Part shown: piece after piece, positions 41,988 to 52,045 of the stretch
Layout of the letters: each line of letters starts with the position of its first letter
Numbering within the stretch: position 1 is the stretch's first letter
Assembly: GCF_002288825.1 (NCBI RefSeq)
Contig: NZ_NSLI01000002.1
Location: 1-64,000 of the forward strand
Direction: 5' to 3'
DNA from: Sphingomonas lenta
GTDB lineage: Bacteria > Pseudomonadota > Alphaproteobacteria > Sphingomonadales > Sphingomonadaceae
DNA: 64,000 nt
The notes under the pieces: model-generated
What the model saw: the letters and a program-made list of their open reading frames with translations, nothing else
Database searches by the model: none
Told to the model about the DNA's origin: nothing
Made by a program: the position numbers and the translations under genes

Positions 41988-42054
41988 CGGACCTCCCGAG
42001 GAGAGGAGGCCAACAGCATGCCGGGCGATTGCGGCGGGAGCGTGGCCCCCCGTT

Positions 42055-42184
42055 CCTCCCCGGAACGGGGAGGGGGACCAGCGAAGCTGGTGGAGGGGCG
42101 GCTGCGACGGGAGCCGCCCTTCGCTACCGCCCCTCCACCACCGGCCCAAGAGGGCCGGCGGTCCCCCTCCCCTTAGCGGGGGAG
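42055..42184. repeat. Paired hairpin repeat (family 2)
   Basis: About 130 bases: left CCTCCCCGGAACGGGGAGG, then GGTGGAGGGG, and on the right CCCCTCCACC and CCCCCTCCCCTTAGCGGGGG. The right end is three bases from the dapA stop. Fills the gap between the small hypothetical gene and dapA. Confidence 0.82.
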
Positions 42185-42186
42185 AA

Positions 42187-43071
42187 TCAGACTAACCCGG
42201 CATGCGCCAGCCCGGCATCCACCGCGGCGCGGCTCGCCTCGCTGGGCCACGTCATCGGCAGGCGCAGCGTTTCCGGGAAGCCGGGCCGCACGCGCGTCAT
42301 GGCGTACTTCACCGGGCCGGGCGAGGCATCGATAAAGAGCGCGACGTGGAGCGGGAACAAGCGGTCGTGCAGCTCCAGCGCCTTCGCGTAATCGCCCGCC
42401 TCGCAGGCGGCCTGAAAGTCGGCGCAGAGCCGCGGGGCGACGTTGGCGGTCACCGAGATGCACCCCACCCCGCCCATGCTGTTGAAGGCGAGCGCGAGGT
42501 CGTCATTGCCCGACAGCTGGCGGAAGTCGGGGCCGAGCGCGGCGCGGTGCTCCGACACACGGGCGAGCGCACCGCTGGCGTCCTTCACGCCGACGAACAG
42601 CTCCGGGAACTCGCGGACGATGCGGATTAGCGTCGCGGGCTGGATGTCCGTCACCGTCCGGGCCGGCACGTTGTAGAGCAGGATCGGCAGCGCCGCGCCT
42701 TTCGCGAGCGTTGCGAAATGCTGGTAGATGCCTTCCTGGCTCGGGCGATTGTAGTAGGGCGGCACCATCAGCGCCGCGTCCGCGCCCGCGTCGCGCGCGG
42801 CGGCGAGGTTGCCGGCGGCGACGCGCGTGTCGTTCGATCCCGCGCCCGCGATGACGGGCACGCGCCCCCTCGCCTGTTCGACGCAGATCGCAACGGCGCG
42901 GAACTGCTCCTCCATCGTCAGCGTCGCCGCTTCGCCCGTCGTGCCGCAGGCGACCAGCGCCGACGAGCCTTCGGCGATCTGCCATTCGATCAGCTCGCGA
43001 TACGCGGCCTCGTCGACGGCGCCGTCGGGCGCGAACGGCGTGACGAGCGCCGGAATGGAACGGGAGAACAT
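42187..43071 (-). CDS. dapA: 4-hydroxy-tetrahydrodipicolinate synthase
   Basis: 294 aa. Condenses pyruvate and aspartate semialdehyde in lysine/diaminopimelate synthesis. Motifs: SRSIPALVTPFAPDGAVDEA, ACGTTGEAATLTMEEQ (about 43), Tyr in LLYNVPARTVTDIQPATL (about 133) and the Schiff-base Lys in VGVKDASGALAR (about 162). Start ATG 43071; the long upstream frame is antisense to slt. Divergent from slt with about 78 bases between starts. Confidence 0.97.
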   Translation of the reverse strand: MFSRSIPALVTPFAPDGAVDEAAYRELIEWQIAEGSSALVACGTTGEAATLTMEEQFRAVAICVEQARGRVPVIAGAGSNDTRVAAGNLAAARDAGADAALMVPPYYNRPSQEGIYQHFATLAKGAALPILLYNVPARTVTDIQPATLIRIVREFPELFVGVKDASGALARVSEHRAALGPDFRQLSGNDDLALAFNSMGGVGCISVTANVAPRLCADFQAACEAGDYAKALELHDRLFPLHVALFIDASPGPVKYAMTRVRPGFPETLRLPMTWPSEASRAAVDAGLAHAGLV

Positions 43072-43149
43072 GTTGGATTCCGCCTCTTTTGCGGCGAGCC
43101 GTGGAACGCCGTTCAGGACAGATACGGGTAAGTCCGATATTCTGTCCAC

Positions 43150-45135
43150 ATGATCGGCTTCGCTCTTCGTTCGACCGCCGCCGTCGCGGTGCTGGCCCAG
43201 GTACCCGGCGCGTCCACCACCGCGCCCGTACAATCGACCTCGCCCGCGCCCTATGCGGCTCCGGCGAGCCCGTACGGCGACACCAATATCGCCTCGACGA
43301 TCGCGGAGTGGCGCTCGCTCCAGCAGACGGACGCCCTGCCCTTCGACAGCTATGCGCGCTTCCTCGTCGCGCATCCGGGCTGGCCCGGCGAGGCGGGGAT
43401 GCGGCGCGCGGCCGAGCGGCAGGCGTTGACGGGCGTGCCGTCGGGCGTCGTCGCCTTCTTCAACCGCTACCCGGCGCAGACCGCGTCGGGCGCCTACGCC
43501 CATGCCCGCGCGCTCGCCGCGACGGGCGACCAGGTCGCCGCGCGCGAGCAGGCCCGGCGCGCTTGGCGCATGCCGTCGCTCTCCGCGTCGGACGAGAGCG
43601 CGCTGCTCGCCACCTTCGGCTTCGCGCTGACGCCCGAGGACCACGACGCGCGCGCCGACGCGCTGCTGTGGGGCGGGCAGACGAGCGCCGCGTCGCGCGT
43701 GTTGCCACTGACCTCGGCCGCGCGCCGCCCGGCGCTGGAGGCGCGGCTGGCGCTGCGGAGCAATGGGGCCGCCGCCGCGGGCGTCGCGACCAACGCGGCG
43801 GAGCTGTACCGCAACGACGCGGGCTTCATCGCCGACCGTGCGGCGTGGCTGCGCAACAACGGCGCGGAGGCGTCGGCGCGCGACTGGCTCGCCCGGCCGC
43901 GCTCGCTCGTCCACCGGCCGGCGAACGTCGAGAAGTGGTACGAGACGCTGCTCACCGCTGCGCGCGGGGCGGCGGCGGACGGGCGGCACCAGCTCGCCTA
44001 CGACATCGCGCGCCAGATCGACGACGCCTACCCGGCCGGCACCGACGTCTCGACCAAGCCGTACGGCGAGCGCGACGATTACACGAGCCTGGCCTGGCTC
44101 GCGGGCCAGTCGGCGCTCCGCATCGGCCGGCCGGCAGACGCGATGACGATGTTCGACCGCTACGGTCGCGGCGTGAAGTCGCCGCAGACGCGCGCCAAGG
44201 GCTTCTACTGGGCCGCGCGCGCCGCCGAGCGCGCCGGCCAGGCGATGCAGGCCACGACCTTCTACCAGAACGCGGCCGCCTATCGCGGGCAATATTACGG
44301 GCAGCTCGCGCTCGAGAAGCTCGGTCAGCCTATGACCGCGCCGTACCAGACCGCATCGCTCGCCGTTCAGCCCGCCGAGCGTCTCGCGTTCGAGCAGAAC
44401 GAGGTGGTGCGCGCGGCGCGCTTCCTGGGCTCGATCGGCTCGCGTCAGGACCAGACGCAGTTCATCAAGCAGATCGCGGCCAATATCGACACGGGCGCCG
44501 AGCACGACCTAGCGCTCGAGCTGTCCAGGCAGATCAACCGGCCGGACCTCGCCGTCATGGCCGACCGTACGCTGGGCCAGGGCGGTAGCGGCTATTTCTC
44601 CGCGGCGGGGTTCCCGACCGTGACGGTGCCGACCGGCTACGAGAACAACTGGGTCATGATCCACGCGATCACGCGCCAAGAGTCGCAGTTCGACCGCACC
44701 GCGATCAGCCACGCGGGCGCGCGCGGGCTGATGCAGCTCATGCCGGGCACCGCGCGCGAGCAGGCGGGCAAGCTCGGGCTCCAGCTCGGCAGCCTCGACC
44801 AGCTGTTCCAAGACCCGTCGCTGACCATCAAGCTCGGATCCAGCTATTTCGACCGCATGTACGCGCTCTACGGCAGCTACCCGCTCGCCGTCGCCGCCTA
44901 CAACGCCGGGCCCGGCAACGTGAACAAGTGGCTGCGCGCCAACGGCGACCCGCGCACGGGCTCGATCGACACGGTCGACTGGGTGGAGGCGATTCCGTTC
45001 ACCGAGACGCGCAACTACGTCCAGCGCGTGCTGGAGAACGCGGTGGTGTACGACCTGCTCAACCCCGAGCGGGCGCGGAGCCGCGGCAACACCCGGCTCA
45101 GCTGGTACTTGGGGCGCGGCACGCGGGTGGGCTAA
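43150..45135 (+). CDS. slt: Soluble lytic murein transglycosylase (SLT family)
   Basis: 661 aa. Signal peptide-like start MIGFALRSTAAVAVLAQVPG, a long alpha-helical (U- and L-like) superhelical region of about 45-480 with repeated Ala-rich helices, then the SLT catalytic domain: catalytic Glu511 in ITRQESQFDRTAISHAGARG, followed by LMQLMPGTAREQA and PLAVAAYNAGPGNVNKWL. Cleaves the MurNAc-GlcNAc bond with anhydro product. Followed 11 bases later by greB. Confidence 0.93.
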   Translation: MIGFALRSTAAVAVLAQVPGASTTAPVQSTSPAPYAAPASPYGDTNIASTIAEWRSLQQTDALPFDSYARFLVAHPGWPGEAGMRRAAERQALTGVPSGVVAFFNRYPAQTASGAYAHARALAATGDQVAAREQARRAWRMPSLSASDESALLATFGFALTPEDHDARADALLWGGQTSAASRVLPLTSAARRPALEARLALRSNGAAAAGVATNAAELYRNDAGFIADRAAWLRNNGAEASARDWLARPRSLVHRPANVEKWYETLLTAARGAAADGRHQLAYDIARQIDDAYPAGTDVSTKPYGERDDYTSLAWLAGQSALRIGRPADAMTMFDRYGRGVKSPQTRAKGFYWAARAAERAGQAMQATTFYQNAAAYRGQYYGQLALEKLGQPMTAPYQTASLAVQPAERLAFEQNEVVRAARFLGSIGSRQDQTQFIKQIAANIDTGAEHDLALELSRQINRPDLAVMADRTLGQGGSGYFSAAGFPTVTVPTGYENNWVMIHAITRQESQFDRTAISHAGARGLMQLMPGTAREQAGKLGLQLGSLDQLFQDPSLTIKLGSSYFDRMYALYGSYPLAVAAYNAGPGNVNKWLRANGDPRTGSIDTVDWVEAIPFTETRNYVQRVLENAVVYDLLNPERARSRGNTRLSWYLGRGTRVG

Positions 45136-45146
45136 GCCCGCCGGCG

Positions 45147-45629
45147 ATGGACCGTCCCAACTATATCACCCCCGCCGGCTTCGCCGCGCTCCGGGCCGAG
45201 TACGACCGGCTGTTCGCGACCGAGCGGCCGCAAATCGTCGAGACCGTCAGCTGGGCCGCCGGCAACGGCGATCGGTCGGAGAACGGCGATTATATCTACG
45301 GCCGCAAGCGCCTGCGCGAGATCGACCGACGCTTGGGCTGGCTATCGAAGCGGATGAAGGCGGCCAAAGTCGTCGATCCCGCCAAGCAGGCCGACCGCTC
45401 GCGCATCTGGTTCGGCGCGACGGTAACGGTCGCCGACGAGGACGATAACGAGCGCACGCTGACTTTGGTCGGCGACGACGAAGCGGACGCGGGCGCGGGG
45501 CTTGTGGGCTGGAACGCCCCGATCGCCCGCGCGCTGCGCGGTGCCGGCGTGGGCGACCTCCGGCGCGTGAACCTGCCCGCGGGCGAGCGGGAATATGAGG
45601 TGATCGCCGTCGCCTACCCGGCGGAATGA
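45147..45629 (+). CDS. greB: Transcription elongation factor GreB
   Basis: 160 aa. N-terminal coiled coil MDRPNYITPAGFAALRAEYD to about 75 with the acidic-tip segment NGDRSENGDYIYGRKRLREIDRR, which distinguishes GreB-type proteins (GDRSENGDY), and a C-terminal FKBP-like domain (IWFGATVTVADEDDNERTLT). Stimulates transcript cleavage in backtracked RNA polymerase. It begins 11 bases after slt, so probably co-transcribed. Confidence 0.93.
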   Translation: MDRPNYITPAGFAALRAEYDRLFATERPQIVETVSWAAGNGDRSENGDYIYGRKRLREIDRRLGWLSKRMKAAKVVDPAKQADRSRIWFGATVTVADEDDNERTLTLVGDDEADAGAGLVGWNAPIARALRGAGVGDLRRVNLPAGEREYEVIAVAYPAE

Positions 45630-45677
45630 GGAACGCGGGCGCGGGGACGCCCGTTCTCTCCGGCGAAGGAGAGCATC

Positions 45678-45926
45678 ATGGCCGAGAACCCCCGCACCAC
45701 CGCCGCGCGCGACAACGACGACAGCGACATCATCGAGGCCGCGGCCGACCTGCCCACGCCCGGCCACTCGAACGCGAGCGGCCACGGAATCGCTGCCGAC
45801 GTGGCGAGCCAGGCCGAGCTCGCCGCAGTAACCGATCCGGAATCCCGCGTCCGCCCGCAGAAGGACGACGACATCCACCACGACCAGCGCCGCGCCTCGG
45901 GCAAGCCGCGCGACATGACGGGGTGA
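45678..45926 (+). CDS. Small acidic/disordered hypothetical protein
   Basis: 82 aa, ATG with a good RBS (AAGGAG seven bases before it). Composition is rich in Asp, Ala, His and Pro with no hydrophobic core (DNDDSDIIEAAADLPTPGHS; RVRPQKDDDIHHDQRRASG), so it is likely disordered and cytosolic. I recognise no family. It lies between greB and the NYN gene, same strand, and could be in either transcript. The RBS and coding composition support a real gene. Confidence 0.65.
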   Translation: MAENPRTTAARDNDDSDIIEAAADLPTPGHSNASGHGIAADVASQAELAAVTDPESRVRPQKDDDIHHDQRRASGKPRDMTG

Positions 45927-45960
45927 CGCCGGCACTCAAGCGCGCGTACAGGGTGGGCCC

Positions 45961-46755
45961 ATGTCCGAGCCCACCCGCAACGTCGCGCTGCTGATCGACG
46001 CCGACAACGCCCAGCCCTCCGCGATAGACCCCGTGCTGACCGTTCTCGCCGAGCTCGGGACGGTCAACGTACGCCGCGCCTATGGCAATTGGTCCAAGCC
46101 CGGCCTGGGGGGCTGGCGCGAGAAGCTGGTGAGCTTCGGCATCGAGCCTCAGCAGCAGTTCGACCTCACCAAGGGGAAGAACGCGACCGACATGAAGATG
46201 ACGATCGACGCGATGGACCTCATGTTCCGCGGCCGCATCGACGCGTTCGGGATCATGTCGTCGGACAGCGACTTCATGCCGCTCGCGATGCGGCTGCGCC
46301 AGGAAGGCCTGCCCGTCTACGGCTTCGGCACCAGCCGCGCTCCCGAGGCGTTCCGCAACGCCTGCTCGCGCTTCATCGACGTCGCCGCGCTGCTCGCCGA
46401 GCCGCAGGTGGAGCAACCCACTCCGCCGCCCGCCGCGGCCGCCCCGGCCGCTCCCGCTGAGCTCGAACCCGAGCCGCACCCGCTAGGCGATGCGCTTCCT
46501 CCGCCGATCAAGGCCAAGCTCGCGCCAGGCAAAGACCCGGAGCTGCTGAAGCTGCTCTTCGATGCCTACGACTCGGTCAAGAAGGACGCGAAGGGCTACG
46601 CTAACCTCTCCGCCATGGGCCAGCTAGCTGGCAACCGCTCCAGCTTCGACGCGCGCAACTACGGGTTCAAACGCTTGTCCGACCTGATCGAGGCGGTGGA
46701 CCAGTTCCGCGTCGAGCGGCGGGAGAACGGGCTTTGGGTGAAGCGAGTACGGTGA
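45961..46755 (+). CDS. NYN-domain nuclease-like protein with LOTUS/OST-HTH domain
   Basis: 264 aa. NYN (PIN-like) domain at about 1-145: VALLIDADNAQPSAIDPVL, RAYGNWSKPGLGGWREKL, and the acidic active-site segments TDMKMTIDAMDLMF and IMSSDSDFMPLAMRLRQEG, all with Asp residues expected to bind metal. A Pro/Ala/Glu linker (about 145-180) leads to a C-terminal winged-helix LOTUS domain (LLKLLFDAYDSVKKDAKGYA; YGFKRLSDLIEAVDQF). Domain combination suggests an RNA-processing enzyme; the substrate is unknown. Confidence 0.88.
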   Translation: MSEPTRNVALLIDADNAQPSAIDPVLTVLAELGTVNVRRAYGNWSKPGLGGWREKLVSFGIEPQQQFDLTKGKNATDMKMTIDAMDLMFRGRIDAFGIMSSDSDFMPLAMRLRQEGLPVYGFGTSRAPEAFRNACSRFIDVAALLAEPQVEQPTPPPAAAAPAAPAELEPEPHPLGDALPPPIKAKLAPGKDPELLKLLFDAYDSVKKDAKGYANLSAMGQLAGNRSSFDARNYGFKRLSDLIEAVDQFRVERRENGLWVKRVR

Positions 46756-46786
46756 GCATTGATCCACGCCAGCTCACGTCCGACCG

Positions 46787-47625
46787 CTAGGGCTTTGGGA
46801 CGCTCACCCATTTACCGGCTCTACACGTGATCGGCGTGTTCGACAGCGATCGACCGGCCGCCGTCTCCCGCTCGACCGCGTCCCAGAAGCGGATCATGAG
46901 CTCCCGGTCTTCGGCTGGCGCGTACAGGAACGTGTCACGCGCCAGCACGAGTACGACCTGACCCGCAACGCCGTTGGGAGTTTTAGGACCGCAAAAGCTT
47001 GGGTCAGCCAGCACGCTGGGAGCTAACCCACTATCGGCGGTGAAACCTAAGACGCCGTTCTCGTTGGAAAGCCGAACCTGCGCCAAAGGTCCAACACGCA
47101 ATTTGATGTTTGCCGCGGCACGCGCCCAGGCAGTCTCCTCGTTCACACCCCAGCGCTTCAGGTCGTCCTTGCTCGCCGTGCGGATCGTTTCCGGCGAGTC
47201 GACGGCGAGAAAGAAGGACAGATCGCCCGCCATCGGTCGAGGGGTAATGAATTGGTCGAGCTTCGCGCCTGGCGAAACGCTGGCCTTCAGATAGTCGCTC
47301 GGCCTGACCAAGACGACGAGCTGATCGATCGCATCCGCGCCCTCGTCGGCGGCCGACAGGACGGACGCGAAACGCTGCAGGATCGCGTCCAGCTCGCTCG
47401 GGTCGGCGAGATAGGAGGCGTAAGCGTTGTCGATGAAGAAGGTGAGTTCCTCTCCGTTCGCCTTCTTGCCCTTGAACGTATGCTCGTCGACGATCGATGT
47501 CGGCTGCCCAGTTTTCTTGGCGACGGCCGAAGCTAAGCGATCGCGGAACTCCGCTTCCCGCAGCGTCTGCGCGGGAGCGGGTTCAGCATAGCCGAGCAGT
47601 AGCGCCGCGACGAGCGCAGCGGCCC

Positions 47626-47629
<4 letters not shown>
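46787..47629 (-). CDS. Secreted DUF1444-like protein
   Basis: 280 aa with a signal peptide (ALVAALLLGYAEPAPAQ). TTG start within the ettA stop (TTGA). The body resembles DUF1444 (YtpQ-like): a FFIDNAYASYLADPSELDAI segment, VLVRPSDYLKA, FFLAVDSPETIRTASKDDLK and WARAAANIKLRVG, in the family order; a lower-GC stretch covers the middle. Cytosolic members exist in Firmicutes; an exported, translationally coupled version behind ettA is less usual. Function unknown. Confidence 0.7.
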
Positions 47630-49305
<1,676 letters not shown>

Positions 49306-49410
49306 GGCGGCGCGGTCGCTCCGTTGGTTCAGGGTTTCCGGAAAGTCGCCGCCATGTAGTCGCGCGTCCGCCCGTTGGCAAACCGGGGACGGCCCCGTAA
49401 CCACTGATGC

Positions 49411-50835
49411 ATGAAGAGATTCGCCCTGCTCGCCGCGGCCGCGCTCGCCGCCCCGCTCGCCGCGCAAACCCCCGCCATCACGCAGCCCGCCGCGCCCTCG
49501 CCGCCGCCAACTCCGATCAAGGTCGACCCGTTCGTCGCCAAGCTCCGCGATGCGGCGCTTCAGGACGATCTGGCGTACGAGATCACGGAAGGGCTGACGA
49601 CCGAGGTTGGCCAGCGGCTCGCCGCGACGGAGGCGGAGGCGCGCGGGCGGACCTGGGCCGTCGCCAAGCTGAAGGCGCTCGGCTTCAGGAACGTGCGCGT
49701 GGAGCCGTTCACCATGCCCGTGTGGGTGCGTGGGCAGGAGACGGCGGAGATCACCGCGCCCTTCCCGCAGAAGCTGGAGCTCACGGCGCTCGGCAACTCG
49801 GCCGCGACCCCTCCGCAAGGGATCACCGCGCCCGTGGTTGTGTTCCGCGAGTATAACGACCTGCTCGCCGCGCCCGACGGGTCCTTGCGCGGCAAAATCG
49901 CCTATATCGGCCACGACATGGCGCCGACGCAGGACGGCTCCAGCTACGGCGCGTACGGCGTCGCGCGGCGCGCAGGCCCGGCGATCGCGTCACGCAAGGG
50001 TGCGGTCGCGGTGGTGATCCGCTCGATCGGCACCGACGAGCAGCGGCTGCCGCACACGGGCGGGACCAACTTCCCCGCCGGCGTCCAGCCGATCCCGGCG
50101 GCGGCGCTGTCGCATTCCGACGCCAATCAGCTCGAACGCATCGCCGCGCGCGGCAAGCCGGTTACGATGCGCCTGGTGCTCACCCCGCGCCAGCTCGGCC
50201 GGGGCGAGTCGGGTAACGTCGTCGCCGAGATCCCCGGCACGGACCGGAACGCGGGCGTGGTGCTGATCGGCGGGCACCTGGACAGCTGGGACCTCGGCAC
50301 GGGCGCGATTGACGACGCGTCGGGCTTGGGCATCACCACGGCGGCGGCCAAGCGCATCATGGACTCCGGCCGGCGGCCCCGGCGCACGATCCGCGTCGTG
50401 TGGTTCGGCGCGGAGGAGGTCGGCGTGTTCGGCGGCCGCGCCTACGCCCAGGCGCATGGCGGTGAGCGACACGACACCGCCGCCGAATCGGATTTCGGCG
50501 CCGACCGCATCTGGCGTTTCGAGACCAACTTCCTGCCCGGCGCGAAGGCGGTAACCGACAGGCTCGGCGCGGCGCTCTCGCCGCTTGGCATCAGCCGCGG
50601 CACGGGCAGGGCGGGCGACGGCGCGGACGTCGGCCCCATGTTCGCGCTCGGCACGCCGGCGGTCGATCTCAACCAGTCGGGCGAGCGCTATTTCGACATC
50701 CACCACACGCCCGACGACACGCTGGAGCGCGTCGACAAGGAGCAGCTGCGCCAAAATGTGGCGGCCTGGACGGCGATGCTGGCCGTGGTCGCCTATGCGC
50801 CCGAGGAGCTCGGCCCGGTGCCGGTCGCCAAATAA
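49411..50835 (+). CDS. Exported M28-family zinc aminopeptidase/carboxypeptidase
   Basis: 474 aa with signal peptide (MKRFALLAAAALAAPLAAQT). An inserted PA-like domain (about 130-250) precedes the catalytic M28 core: first zinc ligands in LIGGHLDSWDLGTGAIDDASG (split around residue 290), catalytic Glu pair in VWFGAEEVGVFG, and the late ligand in DIHHTPDDTLERVD. Layout resembles plasma carboxypeptidase Q. Periplasmic peptide breakdown is the likely role. Divergent from ettA. Confidence 0.9.
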   Translation: MKRFALLAAAALAAPLAAQTPAITQPAAPSPPPTPIKVDPFVAKLRDAALQDDLAYEITEGLTTEVGQRLAATEAEARGRTWAVAKLKALGFRNVRVEPFTMPVWVRGQETAEITAPFPQKLELTALGNSAATPPQGITAPVVVFREYNDLLAAPDGSLRGKIAYIGHDMAPTQDGSSYGAYGVARRAGPAIASRKGAVAVVIRSIGTDEQRLPHTGGTNFPAGVQPIPAAALSHSDANQLERIAARGKPVTMRLVLTPRQLGRGESGNVVAEIPGTDRNAGVVLIGGHLDSWDLGTGAIDDASGLGITTAAAKRIMDSGRRPRRTIRVVWFGAEEVGVFGGRAYAQAHGGERHDTAAESDFGADRIWRFETNFLPGAKAVTDRLGAALSPLGISRGTGRAGDGADVGPMFALGTPAVDLNQSGERYFDIHHTPDDTLERVDKEQLRQNVAAWTAMLAVVAYAPEELGPVPVAK

Positions 50836-50940
50836 GGCGAAAAAGTGGCAGAACCTCTTGACCTACTGATTTGGTAGGGTATTCAGAGCTCATCGCAACG
50901 AGCGGGGGCTCCTTGCGAGTCGAGACTTGGGAGTTTGCTC

Positions 50941-51201
50941 ATGAAGAAGATCGCTTTCGCCGTGGCCGCCGCCGGCCTGATGTCGCTCGCCGCCTGCAAT
51001 TCGCAGCAGGCCGAGAACGCCGAGGCCAATGCCGAGGCGCGCGCCGACAACCTGCACTCGGCCGCCGACAACCTCGAGGCCGCGTCCGAGAACGCGACCA
51101 CCGAGAACGCCGAGGACGCGCTGGAGAACGCCGCCGAGAACACCGAGGCGGCCGCCGACAACGTCGAAGAGAACGCCGACAACCAGACCGACGTCAACTA
51201 A
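50941..51201 (+). CDS. Ala/Asn/Glu-rich small lipoprotein, copy 1
   Basis: 86 aa. Signal MKKIAFAVAAAGLMSLAACN with lipobox LAAC. The mature part is low complexity, made of Ala, Glu, Asn and Asp repeats (NAEANAEARADNLHSAADNL; ENAEDALENAAENTEAAADN), predicting one long amphipathic helix/coiled coil like an Lpp-type envelope spacer. No lysine at the C-terminus (ends QTDVN), so Lpp-like peptidoglycan linkage is not expected. Followed 25 bases later by a similar gene. Confidence 0.78.
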   Translation: MKKIAFAVAAAGLMSLAACNSQQAENAEANAEARADNLHSAADNLEAASENATTENAEDALENAAENTEAAADNVEENADNQTDVN

Positions 51202-51226
51202 GACGCGCGGTCCGAGGAGCCCGGAC

Positions 51227-51490
51227 ATGAGGACGCTCTCGATCGCGCTCGCCGCGGCCGGCCTTCTGGCCGCCGCGGCGTGCTCCCGGTCGCCCGAGGA
51301 AGCGGCGGTGATCAACAACGCCGACGCCCTCGCGGCCGAACTGGAGGCGCAGGCCGACAACATGGAGGCGCTGGCCGAGAACGCGGCCGACGCCAACGCG
51401 GCCGCGGCGATCGAGAGTGCGTCGGAGAACCTCGAGGACGTCGCGGAGAATGTCCGCGACGTCGCCGAGGACGTCGCCGCTAATCTCTAG
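51227..51490 (+). CDS. Ala/Glu/Asn-rich small lipoprotein, copy 2
   Basis: 87 aa. Signal MRTLSIALAAAGLLAAAACS with lipobox AAAC. Mature part again helical and low complexity (INNADALAAELEAQADNMEA; SENLEDVAENVRDVAEDVA). Similar in design, not in exact sequence, to the preceding lipoprotein, so the pair is probably an old tandem duplication. The stop is followed four bases later by the left arm of an inverted repeat, and by a terminator at 51607-51640. Confidence 0.75.
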   Translation: MRTLSIALAAAGLLAAAACSRSPEEAAVINNADALAAELEAQADNMEALAENAADANAAAAIESASENLEDVAENVRDVAEDVAANL

Positions 51491-51494
51491 CGCA

Positions 51495-51587
51495 GGGCGG
51501 CTTGCGCTACCGCGTAGCGCAAGACTCGCCCAAGCTCGGCCGGCGCGAGTCCGCTCGCAACCGACGACGCGGCTCCGCCGCGGCGCT
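51495..51587 (+). repeat. Left arm of inverted repeat flanking two tRNAs (family 5)
   Basis: Starts GGGCGGCTTGCGCTACCGCG, contains a perfect 9-bp hairpin (CTTGCGCTA ... TAGCGCAAG at 51501-51523), then AAGACTCGCCCAAGCTCGG and a CGACGACGCGGCTCCGCCGCGGCGCT tail in two parts. It is matched in inverse orientation by 51952-52045 with moderate mismatches in the middle. No coding potential is evident. Confidence 0.8.
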
Positions 51588-51606
51588 TCTCCGGGTAGGT
51601 GGTTTG

Positions 51607-51640
51607 AGGGCGCTTCCGTTCGCGGGAGCGCCCTTCTTCT
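51607..51640 (+). terminator. Predicted intrinsic terminator
   Basis: AGGGCGCT (51607-51614) pairs with AGCGCCCT (51627-51634), extended by three more pairs (one G-U) around a six-base loop, then TTCTTCT. Best fits ending the lipoprotein transcript on the plus strand. On the minus strand, where the tRNAs end, it lacks a T run. Confidence 0.6.
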
Positions 51641-51657
51641 ATGGCGAAGCCGTCTGG

Positions 51658-51736
<79 letters not shown>

Positions 51737-51807
51737 GCCAAGCACCGACGCAGGTAGCGAAGCTGTTCTTGACGCGCAACTAGCCTAGCCGGTGCTGCCC
51801 GGTATGT

Positions 51808-51883
51808 TGGTGGGCCCGGCAGGACTCGAACCCGCAACCTAGCCGTTATGAGCGGCCAGCTCTAACCATTGAGCTACAGGCCC
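51808..51883 (-). tRNA. tRNA with CAU anticodon, probably tRNA-Ile2
   Basis: 76 nt with encoded CCA. Acceptor GGGCCTG/CGGGCCC (one G-U pair), D arm AGCTCAATGGTTAGAGCT, anticodon stem-loop GGCCGCTCATAACGGCT with anticodon CAT, T arm GCGGGTTCGAGTCCTGC. A CAU anticodon can be elongator Met, initiator Met or Ile read after lysidine modification. The absence of the initiator features and an acceptor stem like alphaproteobacterial tRNA-Ile favour Ile2. Confidence 0.9.
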
Positions 51884-51951
51884 CACCGGCGGCCGGACTA
51901 GCTGAAATCGTTGCAGGACAGAAGAGCGCTTCGACACGGTCCGGCGTCCGC

Positions 51952-52045
51952 CAGCGCCGCGGCGAAGCCGCGTCGTCGACCCTCGCAAGGCGAGGCCGGC
52001 CGGGCTTGGGCGAGTCTTGCGCTAGCTGCTAGCGCAAGCCGCCCG
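51952..52045 (-). repeat. Right arm of inverted repeat flanking two tRNAs (family 5)
   Basis: Inverse of 51495-51587. Contains the perfect 10-bp hairpin CTTGCGCTAG-CTG-CTAGCGCAAG (52016-52038), and AGCGCCGCGGCGAAGCCGCG at the far end. The stop codon of the first pcm gene and its last few codons (PGGLR) are within this arm. Confidence 0.8.

Noticed and set aside
51808-51883. Initiator tRNA-Met
   Set aside because: The acceptor stem begins with a normal G-C pair and the anticodon stem lacks the three G-C pairs of initiators; it fits Ile2 or elongator Met.
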